A stretch of 64,000 bases of DNA from Paenibacillus sp. DCT19 (GTDB lineage: Bacteria; Bacillota; Bacilli; Paenibacillales; Paenibacillaceae): positions 4,537,501 to 4,601,500 of the forward strand of contig NZ_CP029639.1 of the NCBI RefSeq assembly GCF_003268635.1. Reading direction: 5' to 3'. Both the position numbers and the translations under genes were made by a program. Below, in pieces: positions 37,508 to 47,358 of this stretch. The notes under the pieces are model-generated. The model worked only from the letters and a program-made list of their open reading frames with translations. It was not told the origin of the DNA and ran no database searches. Position 1 is the stretch's first letter, and each line of letters starts with the position of its first letter.

Positions 37508-37546
37508 ATGTTCCTCCTCAGGCGCCTAGGCCTGGAATGTAATGGT

Positions 37547-37960
37547 TTATTTTTGGGACGAATTCAGATCGGATGGGCCAAAAGCATATGGAATCAATTC
37601 GGCAACCGTAGTCTCACGCAGGTCACCTTTCATGTTTCCTAGAATAACCTTCATATCTGGTTCGCATAATTCAAACATCACTTGACGACATACTCCGCAT
37701 GGAGCAATCGGATCATCCGTGTCACCTACAATAGCAATGGCTTTGAAGCTTCGCGGCTGCTGCCCACCAGCAATCGCACTAAACAAAGCGGTCCGTTCAG
37801 CACAATTACCAGGCGTGTACGCTGCATTTTCAATATTACATCCATGGTGCACATTACCTTCTTGATCAAGCAATGCCGCGCCTACACCAAAATGCGAATA
37901 AGGAATGTACGCTTTGGTACGCGCCTTAATCGCTTCTTGCATCAGCAGTCCGTTATCCAT
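37547..37960 (-). CDS. cdd: Cytidine deaminase
   Basis: 137 residues of the small homotetrameric type. The zinc site is complete: the NCAERTALF motif gives Cys and the proton-shuttle Glu, and PCGVCRQVM gives two further Cys. YIPYSHFGVGAAL is the N-terminal family signature. It deaminates cytidine and deoxycytidine for pyrimidine salvage. It precedes era by 39 bases and follows dgkA, the Bacillus order. Confidence 0.95.
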   Translation of the reverse strand: MDNGLLMQEAIKARTKAYIPYSHFGVGAALLDQEGNVHHGCNIENAAYTPGNCAERTALFSAIAGGQQPRSFKAIAIVGDTDDPIAPCGVCRQVMFELCEPDMKVILGNMKGDLRETTVAELIPYAFGPSDLNSSQK

Positions 37961-38028
37961 ACTAAATTCTCTCCCTTAGGTCATATAAAGCTGCGCTCTA
38001 TAAATTAAATTCAACTACATCAAAAAAA

Positions 38029-38400
38029 TTAATACAACCCTAACCAGCTCAGTACTGGCTTGAGGAATACAACACATCCAATGATGACAGCGAATACCGC
38101 AGCCAGAAGTACTGCTCCAGCCGCGGTGTCTTTTGCCGCTTTGGCAAGCGGGTGAATATGCGGATGTGCGAGATCAACCGCAGCTTCCACAGCAGTGTTC
38201 ATTAATTCGGTCACCAGTACCAAAAAAATAGCTGTCAAAACAAACATCCAATCTGTTCTGGAAATCCCGAAAAAAAACCCGGCTACACACATGATGAGGG
38301 CTACTCCTGTATGGACTCTTACATTCCTCTGAGTTCGGAAGCCGTATGCGATTCCTTCCGCTGCATTGCGGAACACCAGACCCCAGGAGCGCCGCTTCAT
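38029..38400 (-). CDS. dgkA: Diacylglycerol/undecaprenol kinase DgkA
   Basis: 123 residues with an N-terminal amphipathic part (FRNAAEGIAYGFRTQRNVRVH) and three membrane helices. The catalytic pattern ELMNTAVEAAVDL carries the Glu and Asn of the active site and KDTAAGAVLL lies in the next helix. In Bacillus the enzyme phosphorylates undecaprenol, recycling the lipid carrier of wall synthesis. Its start shares one base with the ybeY stop. Confidence 0.93.
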   Translation of the reverse strand: MKRRSWGLVFRNAAEGIAYGFRTQRNVRVHTGVALIMCVAGFFFGISRTDWMFVLTAIFLVLVTELMNTAVEAAVDLAHPHIHPLAKAAKDTAAGAVLLAAVFAVIIGCVVFLKPVLSWLGLY

Positions 38401-38897
38401 TATCGTGTCAACCCGGCCTGAGCCAATACAGCTTCCTGCTTACCCATCATCTCAGCCTCACTGGCCTCATCCTGATGGTCATAACCGAGCAGGTGTAAAA
38501 ATCCGTGAACAAATAGAAATCCTAATTCGCGTTCAAAGGAATGTCCGTACTCCTCACTTTGCAGAATCGTACGAGGAACGGAGATGATAATGTCGCCCAG
38601 CACATCTGGCATTTCTTCCATTTCCTCATCTTCGTCCAACTCATAAATGATATCCAGTTCTTCATCCACCGTCTCATTCATGGCAAATGATAATACATCG
38701 GTTGGACGGTCGATACCACGATAATCGCGGTTCAACTCATGGATCTGCTCATCATCTACAAACGTTAGAGCTACTTCTCCTTCAGCAACACCTTCGGCTT
38801 CTCCTGCAAGATTGAGCAGCTGCTCCAACATTGCGATCATAGGCTCTGTAATTTCTTTATCCTGTTGTTCATTATTCCATGCCAGGTTAAGACTCAT
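38400..38897 (-). CDS. ybeY: Endoribonuclease YbeY
   Basis: 165 residues with the zinc motif HGFLHLLGYDH (three His) near residue 130 and the upstream RGIDRPTDVLSFAMNE block. YbeY acts in 16S rRNA 3' maturation and ribosome quality control. It carries an acidic insert (YELDEDEEMEEMPD) before the core. Overlap with dgkA and closeness to pgpH indicate an operon. Confidence 0.95.
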   Translation of the reverse strand: MSLNLAWNNEQQDKEITEPMIAMLEQLLNLAGEAEGVAEGEVALTFVDDEQIHELNRDYRGIDRPTDVLSFAMNETVDEELDIIYELDEDEEMEEMPDVLGDIIISVPRTILQSEEYGHSFERELGFLFVHGFLHLLGYDHQDEASEAEMMGKQEAVLAQAGLTR

Positions 38898-38941
38898 TCT
38901 TTCATAACTCCTGTCTACTGATTATTAGAGGTTTTATTCAA

Positions 38942-41191
38942 TTAACCTGCTTCGGGTGAAGTAGGTTTCGGTTTCTTCATTTCCTCTGGATATTCGATCC
39001 GGGAGTGGAAAATGCCCATTACCGTTTCTTTCAGAGTTTTGGCAACAATATCAAGTTCCCGCATCGTTAGATCACAATCATTAAACTGATGGTCGTCCAA
39101 TCTACCTTTGATAATCTTCTCAATCATGGACTCCACTTGCTCTACCGTCGGTTTACGCAGCGAACGAACAGCCGCTTCCACACTATCTGCTATACCAACA
39201 ATGGCAGACTCTTTGGATTGAGCTTTCGGCCCTGGATAACGGAAATCCTCTTCCGTAAAATCAGGTTCGATCCCCGCTTCTTCAGCCTGTCTTAATGCCT
39301 TATGGTAGAAGAAGTGAAGGAATGTTGTCCCATGATGCTGTTCCGCTATATCGCGAATCGGTCTTGGCAGCTTGTAATCCTTCTGCATTTCCACTCCATC
39401 TCTAGCATGAGCAACGATGATCGACTTACTCAGCTTTGGATCGATGGAATCATGGGGATTTTCCATATTATTTTGGTTTTCGATAAAATAAATAGGTCGC
39501 TTCGTCTTTCCGATATCATGATAATACGATCCAACGCGGCAGAGTAGCCCATTAGCTCCAATAGCTTCGGCCGCAGCCTCTGACAGGTTGCCCACCATGA
39601 CGCTATGATGATACGTACCAGGCGTTTCGGTCAACAGCTTACGTAATAACGGATGGTTTGGATTGGATAACTCTACAAGTTTGAGAGCAGACAAGATGCC
39701 AAACGATGTTTCAAAGAATGGCATAAGCCCAATGACAAGTATAGCGGTTAACACACCACCGGCAAAGGCGAAACCTATACCATACAATGTCGTTGTACGG
39801 TTCCAGTCACCTGTATCGATTAAAGCGAGTGTGAAGACAGCAATGGAGCCAAAGAGACATACCATAATGGCACCCTTTAAGATCGTTGAGCGCTGACTAG
39901 CCTTATGGGTTGCAAAAATAGCAACAAAGGAAACCAATACAGCGAAGAAACCAAATTCGAAGTCAAAAATCTGACCCTGATGCGTATTAAGAATGATACT
40001 TGAGAGCATGCCAATGATTATGGAACATACAAAAGCAAGTGAAGTATCCAGCAGCAAAGCAATCAGCATCGCTCCTACAGCAACTGGTGCAAGGAATCCT
40101 ACATACGACTGTTCGTTTGTCTGGATGAATGCGGTCACATGCATAACTACAATCGTAATGATGAATATAAGGACAAGCATTAGCAGCTGTGCGTTGTTGT
40201 ATTTAAAATGTGTGCCGCTACATTGCTGAATATACATGAGAATCGCCGCAGACAACAGACAGGACAGCATGAGCAATCCAACTTGCGGCCAATAATTCAC
40301 TTCATTTTTCAACAAATCATTCTCATCCAGCAGTGCATACATCTCTGGGGTAATTATTTCCCCCTTGGCAACTAGGGTGTCTCCTTGCTTGATAAACACG
40401 GTTTGCGTGTTCTCACGAGCCTGTACCTTCGCCTCTTTTGTCCCCTCTTCATCGTAGAAACGATTTGATGTCAGAACAAGTCGTCCCAGCTCCTGCACAA
40501 CCTCACGCTGTGTACGTTTGCTAAGCGAGCTTACACTAACCATCTCGGCGACTTTGGCACGAGCCGTTGTTGCATCACTGATCTGATCCGTCATCAGTCT
40601 AGAGACAATGTCCCTCGCAACAGGTTTCATCTCCTGAATATCATCTGAAGTGAGACGAGATATTTTGATATATGTCTCTTCCGGGATTCGGTAGCTTTGC
40701 TCCTGTACTACATTTCTGATTTCTTCCAGTAACGTTTCGGAGTATGTACCTGATTTCCGGTTGTTGTTGATAAAATTGGACACAAAATCCTTCTGTCGCT
40801 GCGGAATTTCTTCCCGGTAAATGTCAATCTTATCTTGACTTGATATCTGATCATCCTGATTCAATCGGTCAATACGATCAAGTAATGTCGTCATCAGATT
40901 CTCATTGCGCATCTGCACAATTTGATAAATAGGCTGCACACGTTCGGCGGCTTCTTCTTGCGCTTTTAGCGTAGCTTTATTGTTTGGAATCTGCATAGGT
41001 GCAGCAATATCCACTTCACTGCGTGTCCCTTCCTGAATATCATATCGCTCAGGAAGCAGCTTGGGAGCTAGACTTACGAAGAAGAGAATCACCAGAAACA
41101 AAAACAGAAGATAGCGTGCCCACACGCTATACTTCCATCCTGTAGCTCTATTCTGAAAAGATTTGCCTTTTGACAGTTCCTTAGAGGTCAC
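38942..41191 (-). CDS. pgpH: Cyclic-di-AMP phosphodiesterase PgpH (7TM-HD family)
   Basis: About 749 residues: an N-terminal helix, an extracellular 7TMR-HDED domain (about 60-290), seven membrane helices (about 300-500) and a cytoplasmic HD domain with HHSVMVGNLSEAAAEAIGA, YYHDIGKTKRP and AEQHHGTTFLHFFYH. PgpH cleaves the second messenger c-di-AMP. The GTG at 41191 is preferred because AAAGGGA lies ten bases upstream; the ATG at 41242 has no ribosome binding site and overlaps phoH by 35 bases. It sits between phoH and ybeY as in other Bacilli. Confidence 0.92.
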   Translation of the reverse strand: MTSKELSKGKSFQNRATGWKYSVWARYLLFLFLVILFFVSLAPKLLPERYDIQEGTRSEVDIAAPMQIPNNKATLKAQEEAAERVQPIYQIVQMRNENLMTTLLDRIDRLNQDDQISSQDKIDIYREEIPQRQKDFVSNFINNNRKSGTYSETLLEEIRNVVQEQSYRIPEETYIKISRLTSDDIQEMKPVARDIVSRLMTDQISDATTARAKVAEMVSVSSLSKRTQREVVQELGRLVLTSNRFYDEEGTKEAKVQARENTQTVFIKQGDTLVAKGEIITPEMYALLDENDLLKNEVNYWPQVGLLMLSCLLSAAILMYIQQCSGTHFKYNNAQLLMLVLIFIITIVVMHVTAFIQTNEQSYVGFLAPVAVGAMLIALLLDTSLAFVCSIIIGMLSSIILNTHQGQIFDFEFGFFAVLVSFVAIFATHKASQRSTILKGAIMVCLFGSIAVFTLALIDTGDWNRTTTLYGIGFAFAGGVLTAILVIGLMPFFETSFGILSALKLVELSNPNHPLLRKLLTETPGTYHHSVMVGNLSEAAAEAIGANGLLCRVGSYYHDIGKTKRPIYFIENQNNMENPHDSIDPKLSKSIIVAHARDGVEMQKDYKLPRPIRDIAEQHHGTTFLHFFYHKALRQAEEAGIEPDFTEEDFRYPGPKAQSKESAIVGIADSVEAAVRSLRKPTVEQVESMIEKIIKGRLDDHQFNDCDLTMRELDIVAKTLKETVMGIFHSRIEYPEEMKKPKPTSPEAG

Positions 41192-41207
41192 CTTAGACAA
41201 TCCCTTT

Positions 41208-42179
41208 CTATTCTTGATTTTCTGCGGCGTGGTTGTATGCAACGATAATTTTCTGAACGAGAGAGTGTCTTACAACATCTTGCTCTGCAAAGAACACAAA
41301 TCCGATTTCTTCCACTTCATTCAGTATCGTTTTGGCTTCCACTAATCCAGACTTCTTGCCGCGGGGTAAATCAATTTGTGTAACATCGCCGGTAATGACC
41401 ATTTTGGAACCAAAACCAAGACGGGTCAAAAACATTTTCATTTGTTCAGGCGTTGTGTTCTGGGCTTCATCCAAAATAATGAATGAATCATCCAGCGTAC
41501 GTCCACGCATGTATGCCAAAGGTGCAATTTCTATCAGCCCTCGCTCTAGCGCTTTTGCCGTCTGCTCTTGTCCCATCACATCATATAATGCATCGTACAG
41601 TGGACGTAAGTAAGGATCTACCTTCTCTTGCAAATCGCCCGGGAGGAAGCCTAGGCTTTCACCAGCCTCAACCGCAGGTCTTGTAAGTACAATCCGCTTT
41701 ACACTACCTTCCTTGAGTGCTGCCACGGCGAGCACAACCGCGAGATAGGTTTTTCCTGTACCTGCAGGACCAATACCGAATACAACGTCCCGTTTCTTAA
41801 TCGTAGTTACATAGTGCTTCTGTCCAATCGTTTTTACCCGGATCGGCTTGCCTCGATAGGTCGTTGTAATCTCACCCTTGAACAGGTCAAGAAGCTGGTC
41901 TGCACGCAGTTCCTTCGCTAGCTCAATCGCGTATTTAACATCCCTCTCCGTTAACACATATCCGTTACGAACCAATTGCAATAATACATCAAATAACTGT
42001 TCTAGCGATTCTACGTTCTGTGCATTCCCGAAGATCACGATCTCCGCTTCACGGGATGAGATCTGAGCAGGAATTTCAGCTTCAATTAATTTCAGAAAAA
42101 TATCTTGGGGTCCAAACAGAGATTGACCCTCTCCCGCGCTTTGGAGGGAGATTCGTATGCTGCGTGTTTGTTCTGACAA
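41208..42179 (-). CDS. phoH: PhoH family ATPase
   Basis: 323 residues, a single-domain PhoH protein with an N-terminal KH-like region and a P-loop ATPase: Walker A FGIGPAGTGKTYLAV, Walker B IILDEAQNTTPEQ, and GDVTQIDLPRG. It is the second PhoH-type ATPase of the window (the first has a PIN domain at 6032). The probable start is a TTG at 42179 with AAGGAG about eleven bases upstream. It follows yqfD by six bases and is linked to ybeY in the same unit, suggesting an RNA-related role. Confidence 0.93.
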   Translation of the reverse strand: MSEQTRSIRISLQSAGEGQSLFGPQDIFLKLIEAEIPAQISSREAEIVIFGNAQNVESLEQLFDVLLQLVRNGYVLTERDVKYAIELAKELRADQLLDLFKGEITTTYRGKPIRVKTIGQKHYVTTIKKRDVVFGIGPAGTGKTYLAVVLAVAALKEGSVKRIVLTRPAVEAGESLGFLPGDLQEKVDPYLRPLYDALYDVMGQEQTAKALERGLIEIAPLAYMRGRTLDDSFIILDEAQNTTPEQMKMFLTRLGFGSKMVITGDVTQIDLPRGKKSGLVEAKTILNEVEEIGFVFFAEQDVVRHSLVQKIIVAYNHAAENQE

Positions 42180-42185
42180 ATAGCC

Positions 42186-43379
42186 TCATTCTCCTTGACT
42201 ATGGACTAGCGGAAGTTCCTCCGCAATACTTTCTTCTACTTCAAATAATACTTTCATATAAACTTTACCATTCTCTTTCTTCTCATGCAAAATTTTTTCA
42301 CTTATAATTTTAGTTTCTTTCCCATTTTTAGCGATAATATCGTTTCTAGCCCCTTCCAACCCTTTGCTTCTAGCCCATTCTACACTCTGCTGAACTTCAT
42401 GTGCACGGGTTTCTCTATCTGTCTCTGTTAACCACCCCATAGGAAGAGTAAAGGATCTCCATGTGAGTGGATCATGGTTGCTGGATGTTTCATACGAGTT
42501 GAAAGGAATCTTACCATATCCCCATAGCTGTACCGCCCATTTCCCCAGCACAATATAAAATCGCTCTTTGCTCTCACCAGTCATCGTATTGAGCTTTTGG
42601 GTAAGCGGCACTTCAACTTGATATTCACGCCACACCAAGCCACGAATATCACCTTTGGCCACCACTGTTTCTGTATTTTCTTCATCCCCTAAGATGCCTG
42701 AGATCAACACTTGTCCCTTTTTTACACGCATGTTTTCCTGCACAACCGGCCGCCCCTGCTCCGCGTAAATCTGAGTAACTACTGCGTCGGATTTACTTAC
42801 TAGATGTCTAGGGTTCATTAAAGGCTCTCGCTTCGGTTGTGCCGACTCTACAACCTGAATGGTGACGTTGGTACCTTCTTTGGTTACACCAACCCATGTT
42901 ACATCCGGCAACGTCAATGCGAGCTGTTTGGAGAGCTTGTCCTGGCTAGGAAGACGAAATGACCATTGAAAAGGATATAACCCCTCTTTTTTGGCAGCTG
43001 TAAGAATTTCATCTGTTGGAATCTTCACATTGCCCTTCACTTCCACATTCCAGACCATAGACGTTAACGCAAATAATGCTGCCACAAAAAATAACATTCC
43101 ACCAAGGAAAAATTTTCTTTTCCATAGTCGGGCAACAAAAAACGGGAATCCTCTGCGATGAGTCACCTTCACTTTGCAGCCTGTCCGTTTCAGTAACGGA
43201 CGCAACTTGAAGAAATGCGGCAGCAAAATATTCATATCTGCCCGGCGCCCATCTCTGGCACGCAGGTTCCAAACTTCCAGTCCCTGCACTGCCAGCAAGT
43301 TAATTAACCCTTCAATGTCTCCCCCAGTAACCGTGATTCGGACCGCTCCACGCAGTTTGTACAGACTGGGCTGCTTCAT
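42186..43379 (-). CDS. yqfD: Sporulation protein YqfD
   Basis: 397 residues: an N-terminal cytoplasmic domain (GAVRITVTGGDIEGLINLL), one membrane helix (FFLGGMLFFVAALFALTSMV, near 90-110) and a long extracytoplasmic region with IYAEQGRPVVQENMRVKKGQ. YqfD is essential for engulfment-stage sporulation in Bacillus subtilis in partnership with YqfC. The ATG overlaps the yqfC stop (ATGA). GGAGGGAAACGA lies upstream. Confidence 0.92.
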   Translation of the reverse strand: MKQPSLYKLRGAVRITVTGGDIEGLINLLAVQGLEVWNLRARDGRRADMNILLPHFFKLRPLLKRTGCKVKVTHRRGFPFFVARLWKRKFFLGGMLFFVAALFALTSMVWNVEVKGNVKIPTDEILTAAKKEGLYPFQWSFRLPSQDKLSKQLALTLPDVTWVGVTKEGTNVTIQVVESAQPKREPLMNPRHLVSKSDAVVTQIYAEQGRPVVQENMRVKKGQVLISGILGDEENTETVVAKGDIRGLVWREYQVEVPLTQKLNTMTGESKERFYIVLGKWAVQLWGYGKIPFNSYETSSNHDPLTWRSFTLPMGWLTETDRETRAHEVQQSVEWARSKGLEGARNDIIAKNGKETKIISEKILHEKKENGKVYMKVLFEVEESIAEELPLVHSQGE

Positions 43380-43669
43380 TCGTTTCCCTCCGCTCCATTC
43401 ATATGAATATCTAAAATCTTGCCCTCCACAGCTACCTCATCCGGTAAAATATTTCGGATCATCAGTTCGGCTCCTTTAATCTCCAGTTCGCCTTGGGATA
43501 GAGCAAGCACGATGCGGTCAGGTGTAAAATGGATGACACCTCGATGATTCTCTATATACAATTGCTTATTGCCAATCAGGGTTAACCGTGGCATATCGTA
43601 AAGCACATCCTGCGGCAGATCCAGTACCTCACTAGTCCATCTGCGCAGCTTGCGGCTAATTCGAGTCAT
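43376..43669 (-). CDS. yqfC: Sporulation protein YqfC
   Basis: 97 residues beginning TRISRKLRRWTSEVLDLP, with DMPRLTLIGNKQLYIENHRG and VLALSQGELEIKG, the YabP/YqfC family pattern also seen in SafA-type coat interactors. It is expressed in the mother cell in Bacillus subtilis. GGGGGAAGACC precedes the ATG. Confidence 0.9.
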   Translation of the reverse strand: MTRISRKLRRWTSEVLDLPQDVLYDMPRLTLIGNKQLYIENHRGVIHFTPDRIVLALSQGELEIKGAELMIRNILPDEVAVEGKILDIHMNGAEGNE

Positions 43670-43776
43670 TCGAAGGTCTTCCCCCTTCCTCTACAATTCA
43701 ACTTATGCGGTTAAGCCTGAATATATGAGAACTATGGTAAAGGATGAGTTCGAAACAGATAAAAGTATTATAAAAA

Positions 43777-43825
43777 CAAAAAAAGAGCCGTCATCTGGCT
43801 CTAACACTCACCAGAGACGACCCTT
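43777..43825 (-). terminator. Terminator after the 43848 gene
   Basis: Arms AGGGTCGTCTCTGG and CCAGATGACGGCTCT form a long stem followed by seven T on the minus strand. It separates the floA group from yqfC-yqfD. Confidence 0.85.
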
Positions 43826-43847
43826 TCCTCATTCATTTTTAAGATTA

Positions 43848-44465
43848 TTACAGTTTACCCCGAGTCCCAAATGGTTGTTTGGAACGTGGGGAACCCAACA
43901 CTTCAGCCCATAAAACACCGGTACGAATATCTTCTCTGCGAAGCAGAGACTGCCCAGATTCACCTGTGGTTTCATCCCAACTGGAATCAGAGACAACTGG
44001 AGTATTGGCTGATGAAATACGATTCAAACGCTCTTGTATTTCACGTTGTTGCTGTTCCATCTGCTTCATCTGCTCTTCAAGAGAACTGCTCATCGCACTT
44101 ACCGTGCTCTGGCCGCTGTATTCATCGGATTGTCTAGAACTTGACGCAGGCTCAGAATACATGGGTTCATAACGATCATCATACGTTTCCTCGTCATACC
44201 TTCTATCATCATAACGATCATCGTATTGCTCATCATAACGAGTATCTCCCTGATTAGAGGGTCCTGTGGATTGCGTTCTCGTGTCTTCAGAAGAACGTCC
44301 ATTTCGATCAGAGTCACCACTTCCACCAAAGGTAGGCATCCCGTTGCTCGGTCGCTTTTTGTTCGGATCAGCGGACTTGGCGGCTTTTCCCAGGAATGAA
44401 AACAGCATAAATCCAACAACCGCTACAATGTACAGATTGTCAAATACCCAATCTAATAGGCTCAT
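43848..44465 (-). CDS. Membrane-anchored acidic low-complexity protein next to floA
   Basis: 205 residues, not assigned to a known family. One N-terminal membrane helix (LYIVAVVGFMLFSFLG) is followed by a Gly/Ser/Asp region with tandem YDDRYDDRRYDEE-like repeats (about 70-100), a Gln/Glu-rich coiled coil (about 125-150, EEQMKQMEQQQREIQERL), and a distinct C-terminal block LRREDIRTGVLWAEVLGSP that looks conserved and functional. AGGCGGTG precedes the ATG. It lies 13 bases after floA where Bacillus subtilis has yqfB, so it may work with the flotillin FloA or NfeD; that is inference from position. Confidence 0.7.
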   Translation of the reverse strand: MSLLDWVFDNLYIVAVVGFMLFSFLGKAAKSADPNKKRPSNGMPTFGGSGDSDRNGRSSEDTRTQSTGPSNQGDTRYDEQYDDRYDDRRYDEETYDDRYEPMYSEPASSSRQSDEYSGQSTVSAMSSSLEEQMKQMEQQQREIQERLNRISSANTPVVSDSSWDETTGESGQSLLRREDIRTGVLWAEVLGSPRSKQPFGTRGKL

Positions 44466-44478
44466 GTGTATTCACCGC

Positions 44479-45489
44479 CTATCTTCCGTTTTTGGAATCA
44501 CCCTGATCATTGGAATTGGAGCCTTCACCAGGTTTTCCTAATGTGTTACGCATTTGAGTATCTGCTTCAATATTTTTCAGGTTCATGTAGTCCATAACAC
44601 CGATTTTACCACTACGAAGTGCTTCAGACATTGCCAAAGGTACTTGGGACTCAGATTCAACTACACGTGCTCTCATCTCTACAACGCGTGCTTTCATCTC
44701 TTGCTCTTGGGCTACGGCCATTGCACGACGCTCTTCGGCTTTTGCTTGGGCAATACGCTTATCCGCCTCTGCTTGTTCCGTTTGCAAGAATGCACCAATG
44801 TTTTTACCTACATCTACGTCTGCGATATCAATGGACAGGATTTCAAAAGCCGTACCTGCATCCAAACCTTTAGACAACACCGTACGAGAGATCAAATCTG
44901 GATTTTCCAATACGTCTTTGTGGGAATTGGAAGAACCGTTCGTACTTACGATACCTTCGCCGACACGGGCAATGATTGTCTCTTCACCAGCACCACCGAC
45001 GAGGCGATCAATGTTTGCACGTACCGTAACACGCGCTCTAACTTTAACTTCGATACCATCTTTCGCTACAGCGGATACAATTGGTGTCTCGATTACACGA
45101 GGGTTAACGCTCATTTGCACGGCTTGCAATACGTCACGACCCGCAAGATCGATTGCAGCAGCACGTTCAAACTCCAATGGAATGTTTGCACGTTGTGCAG
45201 CAATCAAGGCATTAACAACGCGGTCTACGTTACCACCAGCAAGGAAGTGACTTTCCAATTGGTTGATATTCAATCCTAGTCCCGCCTTTGTTGCTTTGAT
45301 CAACGGGTTTACGATCCGACTAGGTGTTACACGTCTCAATCTCATAGCTACCAGTGTAATAATTCCGACACGCACACCGGATGCAATGGCTGAGATCCAG
45401 AGCATAACCGGGAAAAAGCTGAAGAATACGCTAAGCACGATAATCGCAACTACCGCAATTAGCAAAACCGTAATCAAGGTTGGTTCCAT
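44479..45489 (-). CDS. floA: Flotillin-like protein FloA
   Basis: About 336 residues: an N-terminal membrane hairpin (about 5-45), the SPFH-type domain with [20 protein letters not shown] and [21 protein letters not shown], and a C-terminal coiled region ([20 protein letters not shown]) ending in a polar tail. FloA organises functional membrane microdomains and membrane fluidity. The ATG at 45489 is preferred; a TTG six bases upstream is a possible alternative after GGAGG. It follows nfeD, its usual operon partner. Confidence 0.94.
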   Translation of the reverse strand: MEPTLITVLLIAVVAIIVLSVFFSFFPVMLWISAIASGVRVGIITLVAMRLRRVTPSRIVNPLIKATKAGLGLNINQLESHFLAGGNVDRVVNALIAAQRANIPLEFERAAAIDLAGRDVLQAVQMSVNPRVIETPIVSAVAKDGIEVKVRARVTVRANIDRLVGGAGEETIIARVGEGIVSTNGSSNSHKDVLENPDLISRTVLSKGLDAGTAFEILSIDIADVDVGKNIGAFLQTEQAEADKRIAQAKAEERRAMAVAQEQEMKARVVEMRARVVESESQVPLAMSEALRSGKIGVMDYMNLKNIEADTQMRNTLGKPGEGSNSNDQGDSKNGR

Positions 45490-45651
45490 AGTCAAAATTC
45501 CTCCATTTGCATTTTAAATTTTGTACCAATATACAGCATAACAAACCTGAGTTAAATCTGCTGTTTATTTTGATCCCCCACTCTGGCAACAGCCTCACAG
45601 AATGGATATGTACGTTGCCGAAGACCTCATCGGCTCCGGCAATGAAGAAGG

Positions 45652-47016
45652 TTACACAGGTAGAGCTTGTTGCACTACAATACGAGTACCTTCTGCCTTA
45701 ATGACGATAATCGGTGTATCAATAGGAATAAAATCACCATCTGATACAACATCGACCCGCTCCCCATTCAACATGGCGGTTCCAGACGGACGAAGCGGAG
45801 TAAGGCTGATTCCTTGCATTCCAATCAGTTCCTTGCGTTCTGTCGCTGAGGAGAACCCACGATCAGCAGACAGCTTCTCACTCAATATGAATCGATTCCA
45901 GATGCCCTTATCCTTAAACAGAATGACAACGATCGCGATAACTACGAGCGCAGCTCCAAAGGCAATACCGAGTGATACAAACGCATCGCTTGTGTCGTAC
46001 GCTGCTCGCACAACACCAGCAACGAGTGCGATAGATCCGAGAATACCCAGTATTCCGAAGCTCGGTATAAACATCTCAAGAATCATCATGATGAGGCCAA
46101 CAGTGAATAATACCCATGTCTCTGCTCCGGCAAAACCAGCAATATAGTTTCCGGAGAAATAAAGTACAAAACATACAATACCAACAATACCAGGTACTCC
46201 GAAGCCAGGAACGATCAACTCAATGATCACCCCTGCAATACCGAGGAATAAGAGCACAGTCATAACCACAGGGTTCGTAAGGAATGTAGAGATGTTCTCA
46301 GCTGTGGTTCTTTCCACTTTGAACACATCATCCTGACTGTATCCTAACCAGGCAGCCGCCTCTTCTGGAGTGTTACTAATATGGTCTGCGTATCCAACTT
46401 TTAAAGCTTCTTCTGCCGAGAGTGCAATAATTTCACCTTTTTGCTTGGTTTTATTAATCTCTGGCATTTCTACGACCATATTAACGTCCGTCATTCCAGC
46501 GGCAATTTTGCCATCGCGACCACTTTTTTCAGCCGCTCCTTGCATTTTACTTTTCCAAAAGGCAACGAGTTTTGGATCATCTACATGTTTACCCGTACTG
46601 TCCACCATCGCTGCCGCACCAATCATGCTTCCTGGCGACATTACGATCTTATCCGCATTCAAGGCCAAAAAACTACCTGCAGAAGCAGCGTCACCGCGCA
46701 CAAAAGCTAAGGTTTCAATCGGGCTATCTTTGATCAAGATTCCCAGTGCTTCCGCAGTATCAACACGTCCTCCCGGCGTATTAATATCCAGAACAATCAG
46801 GCCAGCGTTCATGCTCTCAGCTTCTTTGAAGCCGCGCTCCATAAATTTGCCAAGCCCCTGCTCGATTGGTTTGTCAACCGGAATAATGTATACGGCGCCG
46901 CTCTTCTCAGCCGCATGTGCTGAAGGCGATCCAATCCAAACAGGAAGCAACAGCGTCAGCAGCATCAAGAGCATGAATGGCCCCGTAAGCATCTTCCGGT
47001 GCTTTCCCTTCACCAA
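45652..47016 (-). CDS. NfeD-type membrane serine protease (YqeZ)
   Basis: About 454 residues: signal peptide (to about SAHAAE), a ClpP/SDH-class protease domain with LDINTPGGRVDTAE and DAASAGSFLALNADKIVMSPGSMIG (catalytic Ser in ASAGS), four or five membrane helices (about 240-370), and a C-terminal NfeD OB-fold domain (GMQGISLTPLRPSGTAML). Partner of FloA. The start is TTG 47016 or GTG 47013 after AGGGGGATTA. The 160-base gap to floA shows only a weak hairpin near 45614-45642. Confidence 0.92.
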   Translation of the reverse strand: MVKGKHRKMLTGPFMLLMLLTLLLPVWIGSPSAHAAEKSGAVYIIPVDKPIEQGLGKFMERGFKEAESMNAGLIVLDINTPGGRVDTAEALGILIKDSPIETLAFVRGDAASAGSFLALNADKIVMSPGSMIGAAAMVDSTGKHVDDPKLVAFWKSKMQGAAEKSGRDGKIAAGMTDVNMVVEMPEINKTKQKGEIIALSAEEALKVGYADHISNTPEEAAAWLGYSQDDVFKVERTTAENISTFLTNPVVMTVLLFLGIAGVIIELIVPGFGVPGIVGIVCFVLYFSGNYIAGFAGAETWVLFTVGLIMMILEMFIPSFGILGILGSIALVAGVVRAAYDTSDAFVSLGIAFGAALVVIAIVVILFKDKGIWNRFILSEKLSADRGFSSATERKELIGMQGISLTPLRPSGTAMLNGERVDVVSDGDFIPIDTPIIVIKAEGTRIVVQQALPV

Positions 47017-47261
47017 TAATCCCCCTTTTCCTTAATTGTTATACTGTCCAGCTTATGGTTGTTATTACGTACCAATCAGCATTTCGTTTCAAAATCTTAA
47101 AATTATATTTGAATCTTGCGACAATTGCAACATTTATAATCCAATATCATGTTCAATATCCAATTTAAAGAAAAAAGTAACGCATTTATTCACCATTTGT
47201 CCAACGCTGTAAAACATAAATTTATTCCTGCTTCAAAAAGCCAACATGCTCGCTTATAGTG

Positions 47262-47300
47262 TTTCACTAAGAGTGCTTCACTAAGAGTCTTTCACTAAAG
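47262..47300. repeat. Three tandem 14-bp repeats
   Basis: TTCACTAA occurs at 47263, 47277 and 47291, each within a 14-base unit TTCACTAAGAGTGC or close variant. They lie between nfeD and yqeY. The rest of the 47017-47358 gap shows only AT-rich sequence and the yqeY terminator. Confidence 0.75.
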
Positions 47301-47315
47301 AGGTATTAACAAAGG

Positions 47316-47349
47316 AAAAAACACTCCCTGACAAGTCAGGAAGTGTTTA
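47316..47349 (-). terminator. Terminator of rpsU-yqeY
   Basis: The stem ACACTTCCTGAC/GTCAGGGAGTGT is followed by six T on the minus strand. It lies ten bases past the yqeY stop. Confidence 0.88.
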
Positions 47350-47358
47350 TTGATTGCT

